Source: Lepisosteus oculatus
Taxonomy: Eukaryota; Chordata; Actinopteri; Semionotiformes; Lepisosteidae
Assembly: GCF_040954835.1 (NCBI RefSeq)
Contig: NC_090698.1
Coordinates: forward strand, 1,734,501-1,798,500
Length of the DNA stretch: 64,000 nt
Direction: 5' to 3'
Shown here: one piece after another, positions 51,520 to 61,216 of the stretch
How positions within the stretch are numbered: position 1 is the stretch's first letter
Layout of the letters: each line of letters starts with the position of its first letter
The notes under the pieces: model-generated
What the model saw: only the letters and a program-made list of their open reading frames with translations
Told to the model about the DNA's origin: nothing
The model's database searches: none
Program-made: the position numbers and the translations under genes

Positions 51520-51750
51520 GCGCTCGTATAAAAATAAGGACGAAAGAGTCGGGCACCGTACAGAGCCAAGGAGCGATAAACGGCAAGCGCCTGCAGTGTG
51601 GCGGAGTGTGTGGACGTGCAGAGTGTGCTCATCTTGCCAGCGGCCTGGGTGCCACGTCCAGAGGCTGGCACCAGAGCTGCTGTGTTTTCGTCTGGTTTCT
51701 TGTTTCTCGTGGTTCTGTTGCAGCAGATCGCTGGGAGGACAGACGACAGG
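51520..51750 (+). promoter_or_regulatory. Possible TATA promoter and first exon upstream of the nesprin gene
   Basis: A TATAAAAATA box at 51527-51536 is followed about 30 nt later by GC-richer sequence that ends at a donor-like gacgacag|gtttgt near 51750. It could be the nesprin first exon. Only the short motifs support it. Confidence 0.2.
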
Positions 51751-51879
51751 TTTGTTTTTTTTGTAATCTCACACCAGGAAGAAAAAAAAAAAACAGCCCT
51801 GCAAATGAGACATGGCCTACAGCCCAGTTTCGGACTCACGCTTGAGTCACAAAACAAAATGGCTACAGTGTTTTTTTGT

Positions 51880-52060
51880 TGTTCTTTATTTAACCAGGCA
51901 ATCGACAGTAAATTCACATTTACTGTACAGCCACGATCAGTACACTGCAGGGCGTTTACTGGGGCGCTCTGTGTGGCTCCTCGAGGCCCCTCAGGGATAG
52001 GTGATGGGACTGGAGCCCTGAGCTCACTCACTCCTTGTGCCAACACAGTGCTCCTCCCTG
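51880..52060 (+). repeat. Interspersed repeat (TTTATTTAACCAGGCA type)
   Basis: ttctttatttaaccaggcaa followed by gcagggcgtttactggggcg; the opening matches a common fish repeat. Boundaries are uncertain. Confidence 0.4.
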
Positions 52061-52825
52061 TGGGCTGCCTGCCACCCCCTGGGGGGGGCTAAGCAATCGT
52101 CAGCGTGTCACCGTCGTGACCTCGGGGGACTCCTGTGAGCCGCCTTGTTTGTCACGACACGGGGCTGGAGCAGAACGAGCATCCTCGAACCCGTGCATTT
52201 CCCCAGGGCTCCGTTCACTGTCAGGGAAACGGATCAAAGAATGAGCAACAAACACCAGGGCTGCAGCTAATTGTTTTTTTCATGGGGGTTTTAATTGGGT
52301 GGTATGCTTAATTCAGTGTAACTGCAGTTGTTTTGTCATTTTAGTGCATTGTTAGGATTGTCTGCCTGTTAATTAGGTATGCAGTTTTCTAATGATGATT
52401 TTAATCTTAACATAATAACCTATTTAAAAAATCAAATAAATAATGGCATGGCTTTCAGTGCAGACTCCCGTAAGAAGTCTTGAATGGCTTTAAAAAAGCC
52501 TGTGTATTTAACACCCAGGAGTTAAGAAGTTAAAAGTAACATTAAAAATAAATGTCAAGGAACTGTCGTAGCCCTTGCAGTTCTCTCATTTTGCCAGCAC
52601 CCAGCTCCCTCCAAGCGCCAGTCCTGCTGCAGTGAGATTCAGAAGCACGGGCACGGGCCCACGCGCACACACATGCACACACACACACTGCCACACTTTA
52701 ACCCAGCCAGCACCTCCACCTGGAGAGGAGAGGAAAGTCAAGGCTCCATTCGACCCTCGGTGGCAAACTGCCTGCCTAAACAGTTTAACATCCAGAGCAA
52801 GAGGCACTGTCTAGCCCAGTTTGTT

Positions 52826-52955
52826 GGGGGTGTACGGAACGGGCTGCCCAGCCTTGTGGAAGCCAGGACCCTTGCTGCTTTAAGTAAATGGCTCGATGAG
52901 ACTCCTCAGATCAACCAGACTCGATGGGCTTGTGACCTTTCCTTTGTTCTTAGGC
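52826..52955 (+). repeat. Interspersed repeat, copy of the 42220 family
   Basis: gtacggaacgggctgcccag, ccttgtggaagccaggaccc, then ctcgatgggcttgtgacctt and tttgttctta, the typical end of this family. Confidence 0.5.
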
Positions 52956-53650
52956 CGACTAAGGACAAGGCAGTTTCTCCACAGTGGAACTGAAAGGCCA
53001 AAATGTCGTCTGCTATACCGCCTCTCCCCCCTCCCTCCCTGTCTCCCAGGCGCGGAGGTGCTGAGGAAGGAGGCTTTGCTCCTTTCTGCCCTGTGCCCCT
53101 CTCTTCTGGAGAGAAGAGTGGCTGCAGGTGGGACAGTGCTCACAGCACAGGAGAGGCAGGAGACGCCGCCGGACGGGGGTGCGGGTCGCACACTGTGCTG
53201 CGCTCTGTGGAGGGAGTCTCCGCTCCTCAGCCGGCAGCAGATCGGGTGTCGGGGCCGAGTTCTCCCCGCGCTGTCGGCGAGCGAGAGGCAGAAAGGTGTG
53301 TTTGCTAGATTTTGGGTGCTTTTGTTCTCCCCATGACAACAGCCTCTCTCACTCCGCTGGAGCAGAGGGACGGGGCCAGCCTGTCTCCGGCGTGTCCCGG
53401 AGCGAACAGGGAAGACGGGAATCTCTCCTGACAGCAGCAGAGAGCCCGTCAGGCAGGAGCAGCAGGGGGGCTGGGGGGGGGCAGTGTTTATCTTCCTCGC
53501 TGGGAAAAAAAGATGTTGTTTTAATGCGACCAGCTTTGTGTGATCTCGACAGCGTGGACTTGCTGTTGATTTATTAATACCCCAGGCGCCTGACACGGGT
53601 CCTGAAGGACCGAAGGGGTCACCTTGTTTTGGTAACAAGTTGGCGTTGCC
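52956..53650. other. GC/CpG-rich stretch without a supported exon
   Basis: High GC gives long open frames in several frames on both strands, none with splice-supported family similarity. It could be a CpG island linked to the nesprin promoter. Confidence 0.35.
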
Positions 53651-54566
53651 TTTAATTGGATTACTGCATGCCTCGCTTGATGACCCCAACAATTGTACAG
53701 CTCGAAGCTTTAAAGATATCTTTACAACAGGCTGGACATACACCAGGGCTCCTTCTGCAGAGAGCAGTCGTCTCATGTAGGCTGGAGTCCTTGTAGGGCC
53801 GATGAGGGAACTGTTACACAAGACAAACCAGAGGACAGGCTGGAAGCAGTGGTCAGTTAGAAGATTTATAAATATTCAGCGGATACAGTGACTGCCCACA
53901 GAAGGATGGAGAGACCTCTGTGTGCCGTTTGAAAGTCGCAGGGACGAGGCCTGACCCAGGAGACAGCGTGCAGGACGTGTGTTCTGTGCTCCCTGGAATT
54001 GCCCAGTGAAGCGCTGTGATTCTCTCTCCCGCATCAGTTCCTCCCGTTTTTTCTTATCTGAATAAAGTTGGGGCGTTGTGACATGCACCTCCCAGCCCGT
54101 CTCGAATAGCAGTCAAAGTAATCACAGGTAGAGCAAGTCCCACAAACACTGAATGTTCGCAGGAGCCCATAGCTGAAGACCACAACAGACCCGGGAGGCC
54201 AACGGCACCCCTGTAAGCCAGCGGCAAGCCTGTTGCAGGAACGGATCACACATCACTTGTTTTTTCTAACTCATTTCCCTCCAGGGGGAGGGAGAGCCCT
54301 TCCAAGACGGGACCATTATGAGTTTTCCATCCTGAAGCCCTTTTGTGAGCTCACTAAACACGCCAGTTAAACAGGCAGCAGAGCTGCAAACAGAAAGTCA
54401 GTTAAGTTAGAAGGAACAAGCATTTAAAGTCACTCTGTAGTTTAATTGCACATTTTCAAGGCCCCCGGCTACACAGAAACACTAAGTGGTGGTATTTTTC
54501 ATGGATTCAGCAGATCTACTGGGCTATCTAGTACAGGAGCATTAGTAATGCTACTTCTCCTTTCAG

Positions 54567-54807
54567 AGTTCCCTGTAACATACTACAGCGAAAGGAGAAC
54601 CACAACAATGACACCAGAGGGAAATCATGGTAAATCCTACAGTGGCAGAGTAGGACAGGATACAGTTTTGGGATATTGCAGGAACTACCAGCTCACTTCT
54701 CCACAGTGCAGTGGTCACACTGCATCGTCCTTCACTCATATCAAGCTGTTTCAATGTGTCAGTATTGAAACAGCATCAATGAACTTGCCAGTCGACCCAG
54801 ACTGTGC
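54567..54807 (+). CDS. Candidate orphan exon, possibly an upstream nesprin exon
   Basis: A 241-nt block open in one frame between a good acceptor (ctcctttcag, ends 54566) and a consensus donor (gtgc|gtaagt). It contains an ATG at 54608 reading MTPEGNHGKSYSGRVGQDTV, with many cysteines and no domain that I recognise. Its end phase does not fit the best acceptor of the 59108 exon, so another exon must intervene or it belongs elsewhere, or it is chance. Confidence 0.25.
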
Positions 54808-55589
54808 GTAAGTGTATTTTTAACAGCCTTACCTCCAGATAAGCAGACGTTCTAAGATCAATGTTCACATACTGTAGTCTCTTATAGTTGGAAGTCTCAT
54901 TTATTTTTGTGATAGGCGACTCTTTTCTGTGTGTGTATTTATAAATAGCTTTACCACTTATAACCTAAAAGTGGAGGACAAATATTAGTTCAGTGCCTGG
55001 AGAAGATGGGCAGAGCTGTGTTTGTTCCTAGATTCCCAGGAACTGCTTTATTGCTGGGCTGCAGTCCAGGGCCATGAATCAAACAGGCTGGCCAAGAATA
55101 GGCAAGGCACCTTACTTTGATGTAATCGAAAGCTCATTTTAACAGAACTAAAGTGGTCCTGCTTGTCTCAAAGCTCACTGCTCACTGCCAAACACACTGT
55201 TTGTGCTAATCCAATTGCCATTCATCTGTACCCAGAGAGACTAAAGTCGTAGACACTTTGTTAATATCTATAGGCTACTTGGTAAGAGACAATGATCAAC
55301 AAATGAGTATCTTACAATTGTTCTTGTCCCAGTTTCTTACTTTTTTATCCTTTAATGATTTTCCTGAGGCAGAATTAAAAATGTCAATTAAGTATAAACT
55401 ATTTGACTGTTCATGTCTGAAACTATCTAGGTCACCTCTTTTCAATGTGACACCACTTCATAGAATTATAACTTTGGAAATATATTTCAGGATGGGCTCC
55501 TTTTATTCTTATTCCAACAAGCTTTAAGCATAGTTTTGCCTCATGCCTTTTCTTATTTCTGTAAAAGGGAAATTGAGAAAGGCCCCTTT

Positions 55590-55900
55590 CTTAACCAGAT
55601 ATCAGAACGTGCAGTGGTGGGACTCATCACATACTGCCACACCAGCAGGGGGCTGTCCTTCCTCTTGTGTCCCCTTTCCAAACCAATAGTCCAGTATGAT
55701 GGCAGTACTGCAGGAGGTGGAGGTCTTTGTTAAAAGACATTAAACTGAGGTTCTGACTGCTTCACCATGACAGGTCCCAGAGCACTATTCATGAGAGTAG
55801 GACTGTTAACTGTGGTGTCCTGGCTAAATTCCACTCTGGGACTGTATAATTTGGCCATCCTAAAGTTCCCCTTAATCTAACTGGTGAAGCAGTTTCTCAC
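55590..55900 (+). repeat. Diverged copy of the 5S-SINE family body
   Basis: ccagcagggggctgtccttc, gacattaaactgaggttctg, tgtggtgtcctggctaaatt, ccactctgggactgtataat, in the same order as the other copies. Confidence 0.5.
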
Positions 55901-56761
55901 TTTCTCTGATCTGATCTGCTTCCAAGACACAACATACTAACGCAGTGTCTGTTACAGGCCATCTCTTCATTTCTCCCACATAAAACATCCAAATAATCAC
56001 CTCTCTGATTCTGATTCAGTCTGTTGTGTTTTCTTGTAAAGGCTCTGTGTCTCAGGCTCAAGCCATCTCAAGAAAAATAATTTTTCTGAGGAGCCAAAAT
56101 GAAACCTGACCCAATTTTAAGTACAGGATCCAGGTCAGTATGTCACACGCAATGAATAAAGCTGGAAACTTGATATGTCCATATACTCCTGCTGAAACCC
56201 GTCTCCTGTTTCACTCAGATTGCTGAAGATCTGTGCGCAGGCAGCTTTGTCTTGCCATGCTGAAGAAACTTAAAGCCCTGCAGCAAAGAATACATTTGCA
56301 CAGTATTATTTTTAAACAATGATTGAAATTCTTCACAGTATAATGTTATCTATCCACCCCTTTATTCCCAAAAAGACAGAAAGGAACCTTTCCTTACATT
56401 CAACAAAAGCAACAGTGAGGCAGCAAAGGATTTTTTTTACTTTCCTTGGGTATAATTATATAGATGTATACACACCTTGGGTATATATGATCCATACTCG
56501 TTATTGAGAATGTACAGGCGTGTTCTCTGCTGGTGTTTTTTTTTAAATTGCTGCATATTGCATTTCTGCATTGTCGTCAAACTTTCTCAGACTCGAGCTG
56601 CTTCCATGCTTGTTTGATAGTCAGTATTGTGCCCTTGTGTGTGAAGCATATGTTATACTGGAATGTGGAAAGGAATTGCAACTGGTATCAACCCTGTACC
56701 ATTTCCTGAGATTCAGGGCTCCCCTCATTGACTGTTGTCTGAAATGTATCCAAATAAATTG

Positions 56762-56982
56762 TCTTTTCACAGACCCCAGCTTGCTCTCCATGAGACACAC
56801 AGACAGGGAGAGAAGCTGGGGGTCAGAGCGCAGGCTCAGCCATAGTACAGCGCCCCTGGAGCAGCTGGGTTAAGGGCCTTGCTCAGGGGCCCAACGGAGT
56901 AGGACTCCTCTGCCGGCCACGGGATACGAACCGGCAACCTTCCAGCCACAGGCGCGGATCCTGAGCCACAGAGCTTCCACAC
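56762..56982 (-). repeat. tRNA-derived SINE, copy 3
   Basis: cttttcacagaccccagctt, agcgcccctggagcagctgg, gccggccacgggatacgaac: close to the copies at 1738-1962 and 19603-19862. It abuts the truncated tRNA-Trp at 57003. Confidence 0.75.
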
Positions 56983-57002
56983 CGCCCTCAAAAAGCATTA
57001 GC

Positions 57003-57056
57003 TGACCCCGACGTGATTTGAACACGCGGCCTTCTGATCTGGAGTCGGACGCGCTA
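57003..57056 (-). pseudogene. Truncated tRNA-Trp(CCA) copy
   Basis: The minus strand reads tagcgcgtccgactccagat and onward to the acceptor-stem end cggggtca. This matches about 54 nt of eukaryotic tRNA-Trp: part of the D arm, anticodon arm with CCA, variable loop, TpsiC arm and 3' acceptor strand. The 5' about 18 nt (acceptor 5' strand and first half of the D arm) are absent, so it cannot fold into a full tRNA. Confidence 0.75.
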
Positions 57057-57616
57057 GCGTTTAATACATTGACACCCCCAGCTGTTCTGTCGGCAGCAAG
57101 AGTGAGCAAGAACAGGAGAGGCTGTTTAAAGTTCTGTGTGCTAAAACTGCTGGAATCAATACCCTTGAAGCAGGGTATCTTTGAAAGTCAGGACTGATGT
57201 GCAGAAGCAGTGAAAGGTCTAAACGAGTAATCGGATGTACAGTATTAAAGACATCAGCAGGCGCTGGGGATTTAGAGCTCAGCGGGAAGGAGGGAGAACC
57301 AGCAAGCACAGGCGTTCCCTAGGGCTTTGGATCAGAAACACTGTGTACAAGCACCGGCTCCTGAAGAGCAGTGAGAAGCTATTTAATTGGTCCAAATAAG
57401 CCGGTATTGAGCAGATTTAAGTTTTTAAGAGCTGAGATGGAATAAAGGCTGCTGGCAACCAGCAGTCTAGGACCAGGACTGCCCAACCCTGCTCTAGTTC
57501 AAGACCAGGACCTGGGCAGGAGATGCCCAATTTAAACTACACTCAAAACCTCCATTTTCTAACCAACAGTATAATAGGGATAGACATCCCTATTACACAG
57601 GGACACAGGGAAAGAC

Positions 57617-57695
57617 AATGTACTGGGCCTGGAAACTAAGCAGAGAAACTAAGCTGAGATCTGGAAGGATTTAAACAAAGAGTTACGGCCAGTAT
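57617..57695 (+). repeat. Repeat pair member A (with 59500-59572)
   Basis: tgtactgggcctggaaacta, gctgagatctggaaggattt and aaagagttacggccag match, with substitutions and a small deletion, the segment at 59500-59572 in the same orientation. Class unknown. Confidence 0.55.
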
Positions 57696-59107
57696 AATGG
57701 TGATTCTTGGGGAAAAGAGGAGCTGAATTCCCCTAATTGTAAATTTTCCTCTAAGCAACTGGCTGCTGTTGTGGTGTACAACACATATGTTTATGACAGG
57801 CACTAAAACCTTATTAACAGTGTTTGCCTCACCTGCCTGCCACCAATTTCTCAATACACTGTTCTGTCTGTCAGGCTGATAAGACTTTTATTACTGGGCT
57901 CTGTGACCTTTGGAGCCCAGTGTTTAGGGAGAGAGGGAGAGCTGGGAGGGAAGGGGACAGTAGAGGGGCTGTTGGTTAAATTGGCTTTGCCAGGAGCACT
58001 GGACAGGGTCAGTAGTGGCTAAACCCGTCTCTTATGGTGAACAAGTCTCCTTGCCTAGTGAGCAAACAATCGCTTCTCCATCCTTGTAATTTACTGACAA
58101 AGTAACGTTATTGGAGGGGGGTTGACTTCAAGGGCATGTCGTATTAGATCACGACATACAAAGTATCTGTGTGTTGTCTCCAGAAACACCTTATGAGCCA
58201 CTGATTACGTGGAGGTTGAAGGCACTCTGTTGCCTGGGGAGCAGGTAAAAAGCCATTGTAAAACTGGGCTGTTTGAAAAGGGTTTCCCCTACTGGGAGCT
58301 AAAGGAAAAAAAAACCTCTGTACAGCTCCTAGAATCTCCTCTGCAGACGTACAGCCACTCAATTAACACATTGTGACAGTCTGCCTCTGCAAGTTCAGGC
58401 AATCCTCTGTACCACTAATATATTCTGAATTCTTCTGCAATACAAGTCACAGGCTACGAATCACTGACTGAGCCTTTTTTCCTGATGGGGTCTAACCAGA
58501 TGAGATTTTAGTGCAATTGTGGCTTGAATTATGATGTCTAATTACAGGTTGAGCAGTAAATCTCAGAGTCGGGCCCTCTTATCTTTCCAACACAGGACTC
58601 TGCTGATCAAGTTCTGGAGGTTCTCCGATGTTTCCACCAGATTTTTAATCTAGCATGGTTACAATTAATGTTTTTTTTACAAACATAAAAGTCAGTTTCC
58701 TAATTTATGGAAGCCGTGTACCACAACCAAGATAAGAGCACTGGAGTTTACTGAATACACGACTAGGTCAGAGAAAGCCTCCGTGATCCCAGATCGCTCC
58801 TTTAATTACAGCTGTTTTATATCTCTGAGGGGGCTCCTCCATGTAGATTTCTCTCTCCTTCTAAGATCTTCTGTCTAATTTAGTCAAATGTTATACGTTT
58901 GTGGTTAGAATTGATTCCAGCTTGATAGTTTTATACTGGAAAACTGTCAGCCGCAGCAAGAAGGAACACGTAGCGTTCCAGCCTGTGCTGTGCCTGACCT
59001 TGCAATGACTGAAGCCAGACTGACGTCTTTCCCAGGTGTCAATGGGGTGATTCTCTGTGGCCCCTCCAGACCACTTGGCCAACGGCTCTTCGTCTCCCAT
59101 CCTGCAG

Positions 59108-59442
59108 GTTGTCCTCTGTGATGCCGAGATGCCCGGAGATTCCCCAGTGGGAGGAGCAGGGAGCTCTGGTGGCCAACTCAACCCTCTTGGCCTCCGCAGC
59201 CTGGAGGCCCTAGGCTGCCGGTGGCATGAGGAGGACCAGCGAGAGGCCCTTGACGGACACGAGGCCCCCGATGGCCAGGCCTGCCTTGGGGAACTGGACC
59301 CGGTGCCGACTCCTGAAGTCAGCCAGTACCTCATCCCACTGGAGATGAATGGAAACCACCTATATCCAGCACCTCCGCTGGTGATGGGGTGCCAAAATAC
59401 CCACTGCCATGTTTGCAACACCTCCTTGGAAATGCATATCCA
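59108..59442 (+). CDS. syne4: Nesprin gene exon upstream of the spectrin repeats
   Basis: The best acceptor is the pyrimidine-rich tctcccatcctgcag ending at 59107 (phase 0); a weaker one ends at 59069. The donor is tcca|gtgagt. It encodes VVLCDAEMPGDSPVGGAGSS and a Leu/Glu/Pro-rich stretch with two CxxC-like cysteine pairs near its end (HCHVC). No known domain. It is kept because it is long, open and joins in phase to the first spectrin exon. Confidence 0.6.
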
Positions 59443-61216
59443 GTGAGTATGGTTGTGCTCATGCTTTTCTTTCGTCTCGAAGAAGAGACCTAGGATAGAC
59501 AACGTACTGGGGCTGGAAACTAGGCAAGGCTGAAATCTGGGAGGACTGAAACGAAGAGTTATGGGCACAGAGAGAAAAGCATCCAAGCTGTGCAATTGAT
59601 ATTTGTCCTCTGGAGTCCTTCAGTCATTTTTTGGTTTCTCACAACATGTGCCTGCAAGCGAGCAGGTAAGCATGACATAAAGGACAGGTGATCTCTTGGA
59701 TTATTGCGCTGTGTGCTAGTGTGTACAGTAGCATCGGTGACTTCTGCAAGCACTCTAATGAAAGGTGAGGGTCATTGGGTCTTCCAGTCCAATTTAAACT
59801 TTCAATCTTAGTTGTAGTCCGGTGTGTATATAAGCCGTGTAGTAGCACTTGTTTCACAAAGCCAGGGTCCTTGTTGAATCCACCATTGTGTGTCTGTGTA
59901 TCTGAGGCTGGAGCAGGGCTGGAGGCTGTGGCAGCAGTTCCTGAAGGCCCACTCACACTTCGGCGACTGGCTGCGATTGGCTGAGAGCTCTGCCGCCAAC
60001 CCCAACTCCGCCCAGGTCCCCTACATCACTGCCAAGGAGGAGCTGAGGAAGTTTGAGGTGAGGCGAAAGCATCCGGGCCAGCTAAGATTAGCCTCTTCCT
60101 TTCCAGGCCTGCACATTAGGGCTCAGAAATGAAAACTTGCATCTCTCTCACCTGGAGACAATTCTTCCAGTCCTCATGCAGGTGAAAACTACACCAAATA
60201 CCATCAAAGAACAGAGTTTGATATCCCTGCATTTTAGAGCCACAGGCTGGTTTCTTGCTGGGAATGTCCTTGGTTTGCAATGCAGCTTTAATTAAGCTGT
60301 CAAAGGCTAAAGCTAATGAAGACATGTGACCCAAAACCTTGGCTTGTCAGGCTGGGTTCTCCTAAGCCTAATTGTGCGAAGCGTGTCTCAGCTGCGGTGT
60401 GTTCCAGTGAGGTGTTGTCTTTGGCGCCAGGGCTTGCAGAGGGAGGTGAGAGCTCGTCTGTCTCAGCTGCAGTCCATGAACATGCAGTACCGGTGCCTGG
60501 CAAGGGTCTACGGCTGTGAGGTGGGCACAAAGCTGCAGCTCCTCTTCCAGGACAGCAGCCAGCGCTGGGACCTCCTCAGCAGGACCGTGGACAACGTGTG
60601 CCGGAGGCTCAAGGTTGACTCTTCAAGCCCCTCTCCAGAAACACCCCCTCGGGGAACCACTTGTTTGCACAACACCAACGCAGAATGCAACATCTAGGCT
60701 TCGGGGACGGTGCAAACTGAGAAACGTCCTGAGCATGGCAAGAAACAAACCCACAGCACTGCCCAGCTCTTTGGTGTGGTGAGATGTGTTCACACCGTAG
60801 GCAATACAACTATGCTAATAGCCCAAGGCAATGAGACAGTGGAACCAGACGATGAGAAGCAAGTTAATGCACAACTGCTAAATCACAGGGGAAGCATGCA
60901 CCTTACAAAAGCTATATCAGGACAACAACACGAAACCCACAAGATAGAGACAATTGGTAAAAACACCTGTACTTATTCATTACGCGGAAGAATGGGAGAC
61001 CCCCCACGAAACAGAACAGCTAATCGATGGGACTGCCAGTGCACTGGTGAATGTGTTGTATCTTCTGGTCTTCTGCAGCACTTTGTCAACCAGCGGGAGG
61101 AGTTCGAAAGCGAGAGAGAGGACATCGCCATCTGGCTGGCAGAGCTGAACCTCCGGTTGACTGAAGTGGAGCACTTCTCTGGGAACAACAGCTCGGAAAA
61201 GATGAAGGAGCTGCAG
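59108..61216 (+). CDS. syne4: Nesprin-family spectrin-repeat protein, probable syne4, partial (4 exons seen, continues right)
   Basis: Supported exons: 59108-59442, 59907-60057, 60431-60613, 61079-61216; phases join. The translation gives a poorly conserved acidic segment, then spectrin-repeat helices: LEQGWRLWQQFLKAHSHFGD, AKEELRKFE, LQSMNMQYRCLARVYG, SQRWDLLSRTVDNVCRRLK, and HFVNQREEFESEREDIAIWL. From memory these align well with the C-terminal spectrin repeats of nesprin-1/2. Nesprins anchor the outer nuclear membrane to the cytoskeleton through a C-terminal KASH domain, which would lie beyond the window. Position directly after alkbh6 on the same strand matches human SYNE4, so I assign syne4 by synteny; an unassigned nesprin-1/2/3-like paralogue is the alternative. 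The 5' end is unresolved: no start codon is securely placed. Confidence 0.8.
59500..59572 (+). repeat. Repeat pair member B (with 57617-57695)
   Basis: caacgtactggggctggaaa, ctgaaatctgggaggactga, aacgaagagttatgggcaca. It lies in the intron between the first two supported nesprin exons. Confidence 0.55.
59907..60057 (+). CDS. syne4: Nesprin gene spectrin-repeat exon A
   Basis: The acceptor gtatctgag ends at 59906 and the donor is tttgag|gtgagg. It encodes QLEQGWRLWQQFLKAHSHFG, DWLRLAESSAANPNSAQVPY, ITAKEELRKFE: spectrin helix A with the hallmark W and an AKEEL helix. Confidence 0.88.
60431..60613 (+). CDS. syne4: Nesprin gene spectrin-repeat exon B
   Basis: Acceptor ttggcgccag, donor ctcaag|gttgac. 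It encodes GLQREVRARLSQLQSMNMQY, RCLARVYGCEVGTKLQLLFQ, DSSQRWDLLSRTVDNVCRRL, K: helices B and C of the same repeat. Confidence 0.88.
61079..61216 (+). CDS. syne4: Nesprin gene spectrin-repeat exon C (start of next repeat)
   Basis: Acceptor tcttctgcag, donor ctgcag|gtgaga. It encodes HFVNQREEFESEREDIAIWL, AELNLRLTEVEHFSGNNSSE, KMKELQ. The donor is immediately followed by the large GA-rich minisatellite, so the next exon lies outside the window. Confidence 0.88.

Noticed and set aside
51435-52092. 203- and 164-codon frames on opposite strands
   Set aside because: They overlap each other and an interspersed repeat; only a possible TATA promoter is retained at low confidence.
52880-53821. 313-codon minus-strand open frame and several overlapping plus-strand frames
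   Set aside because: Open in many frames at once because of high GC; no domain, no splice support, and it overlaps an interspersed repeat at its end.
59036-59070. Earlier acceptors (ending 59035 and 59069) for the first supported nesprin exon
   Set aside because: The first leads into an in-frame stop at 59048; the second has a weaker pyrimidine tract than the site ending at 59107, although it is not excluded.
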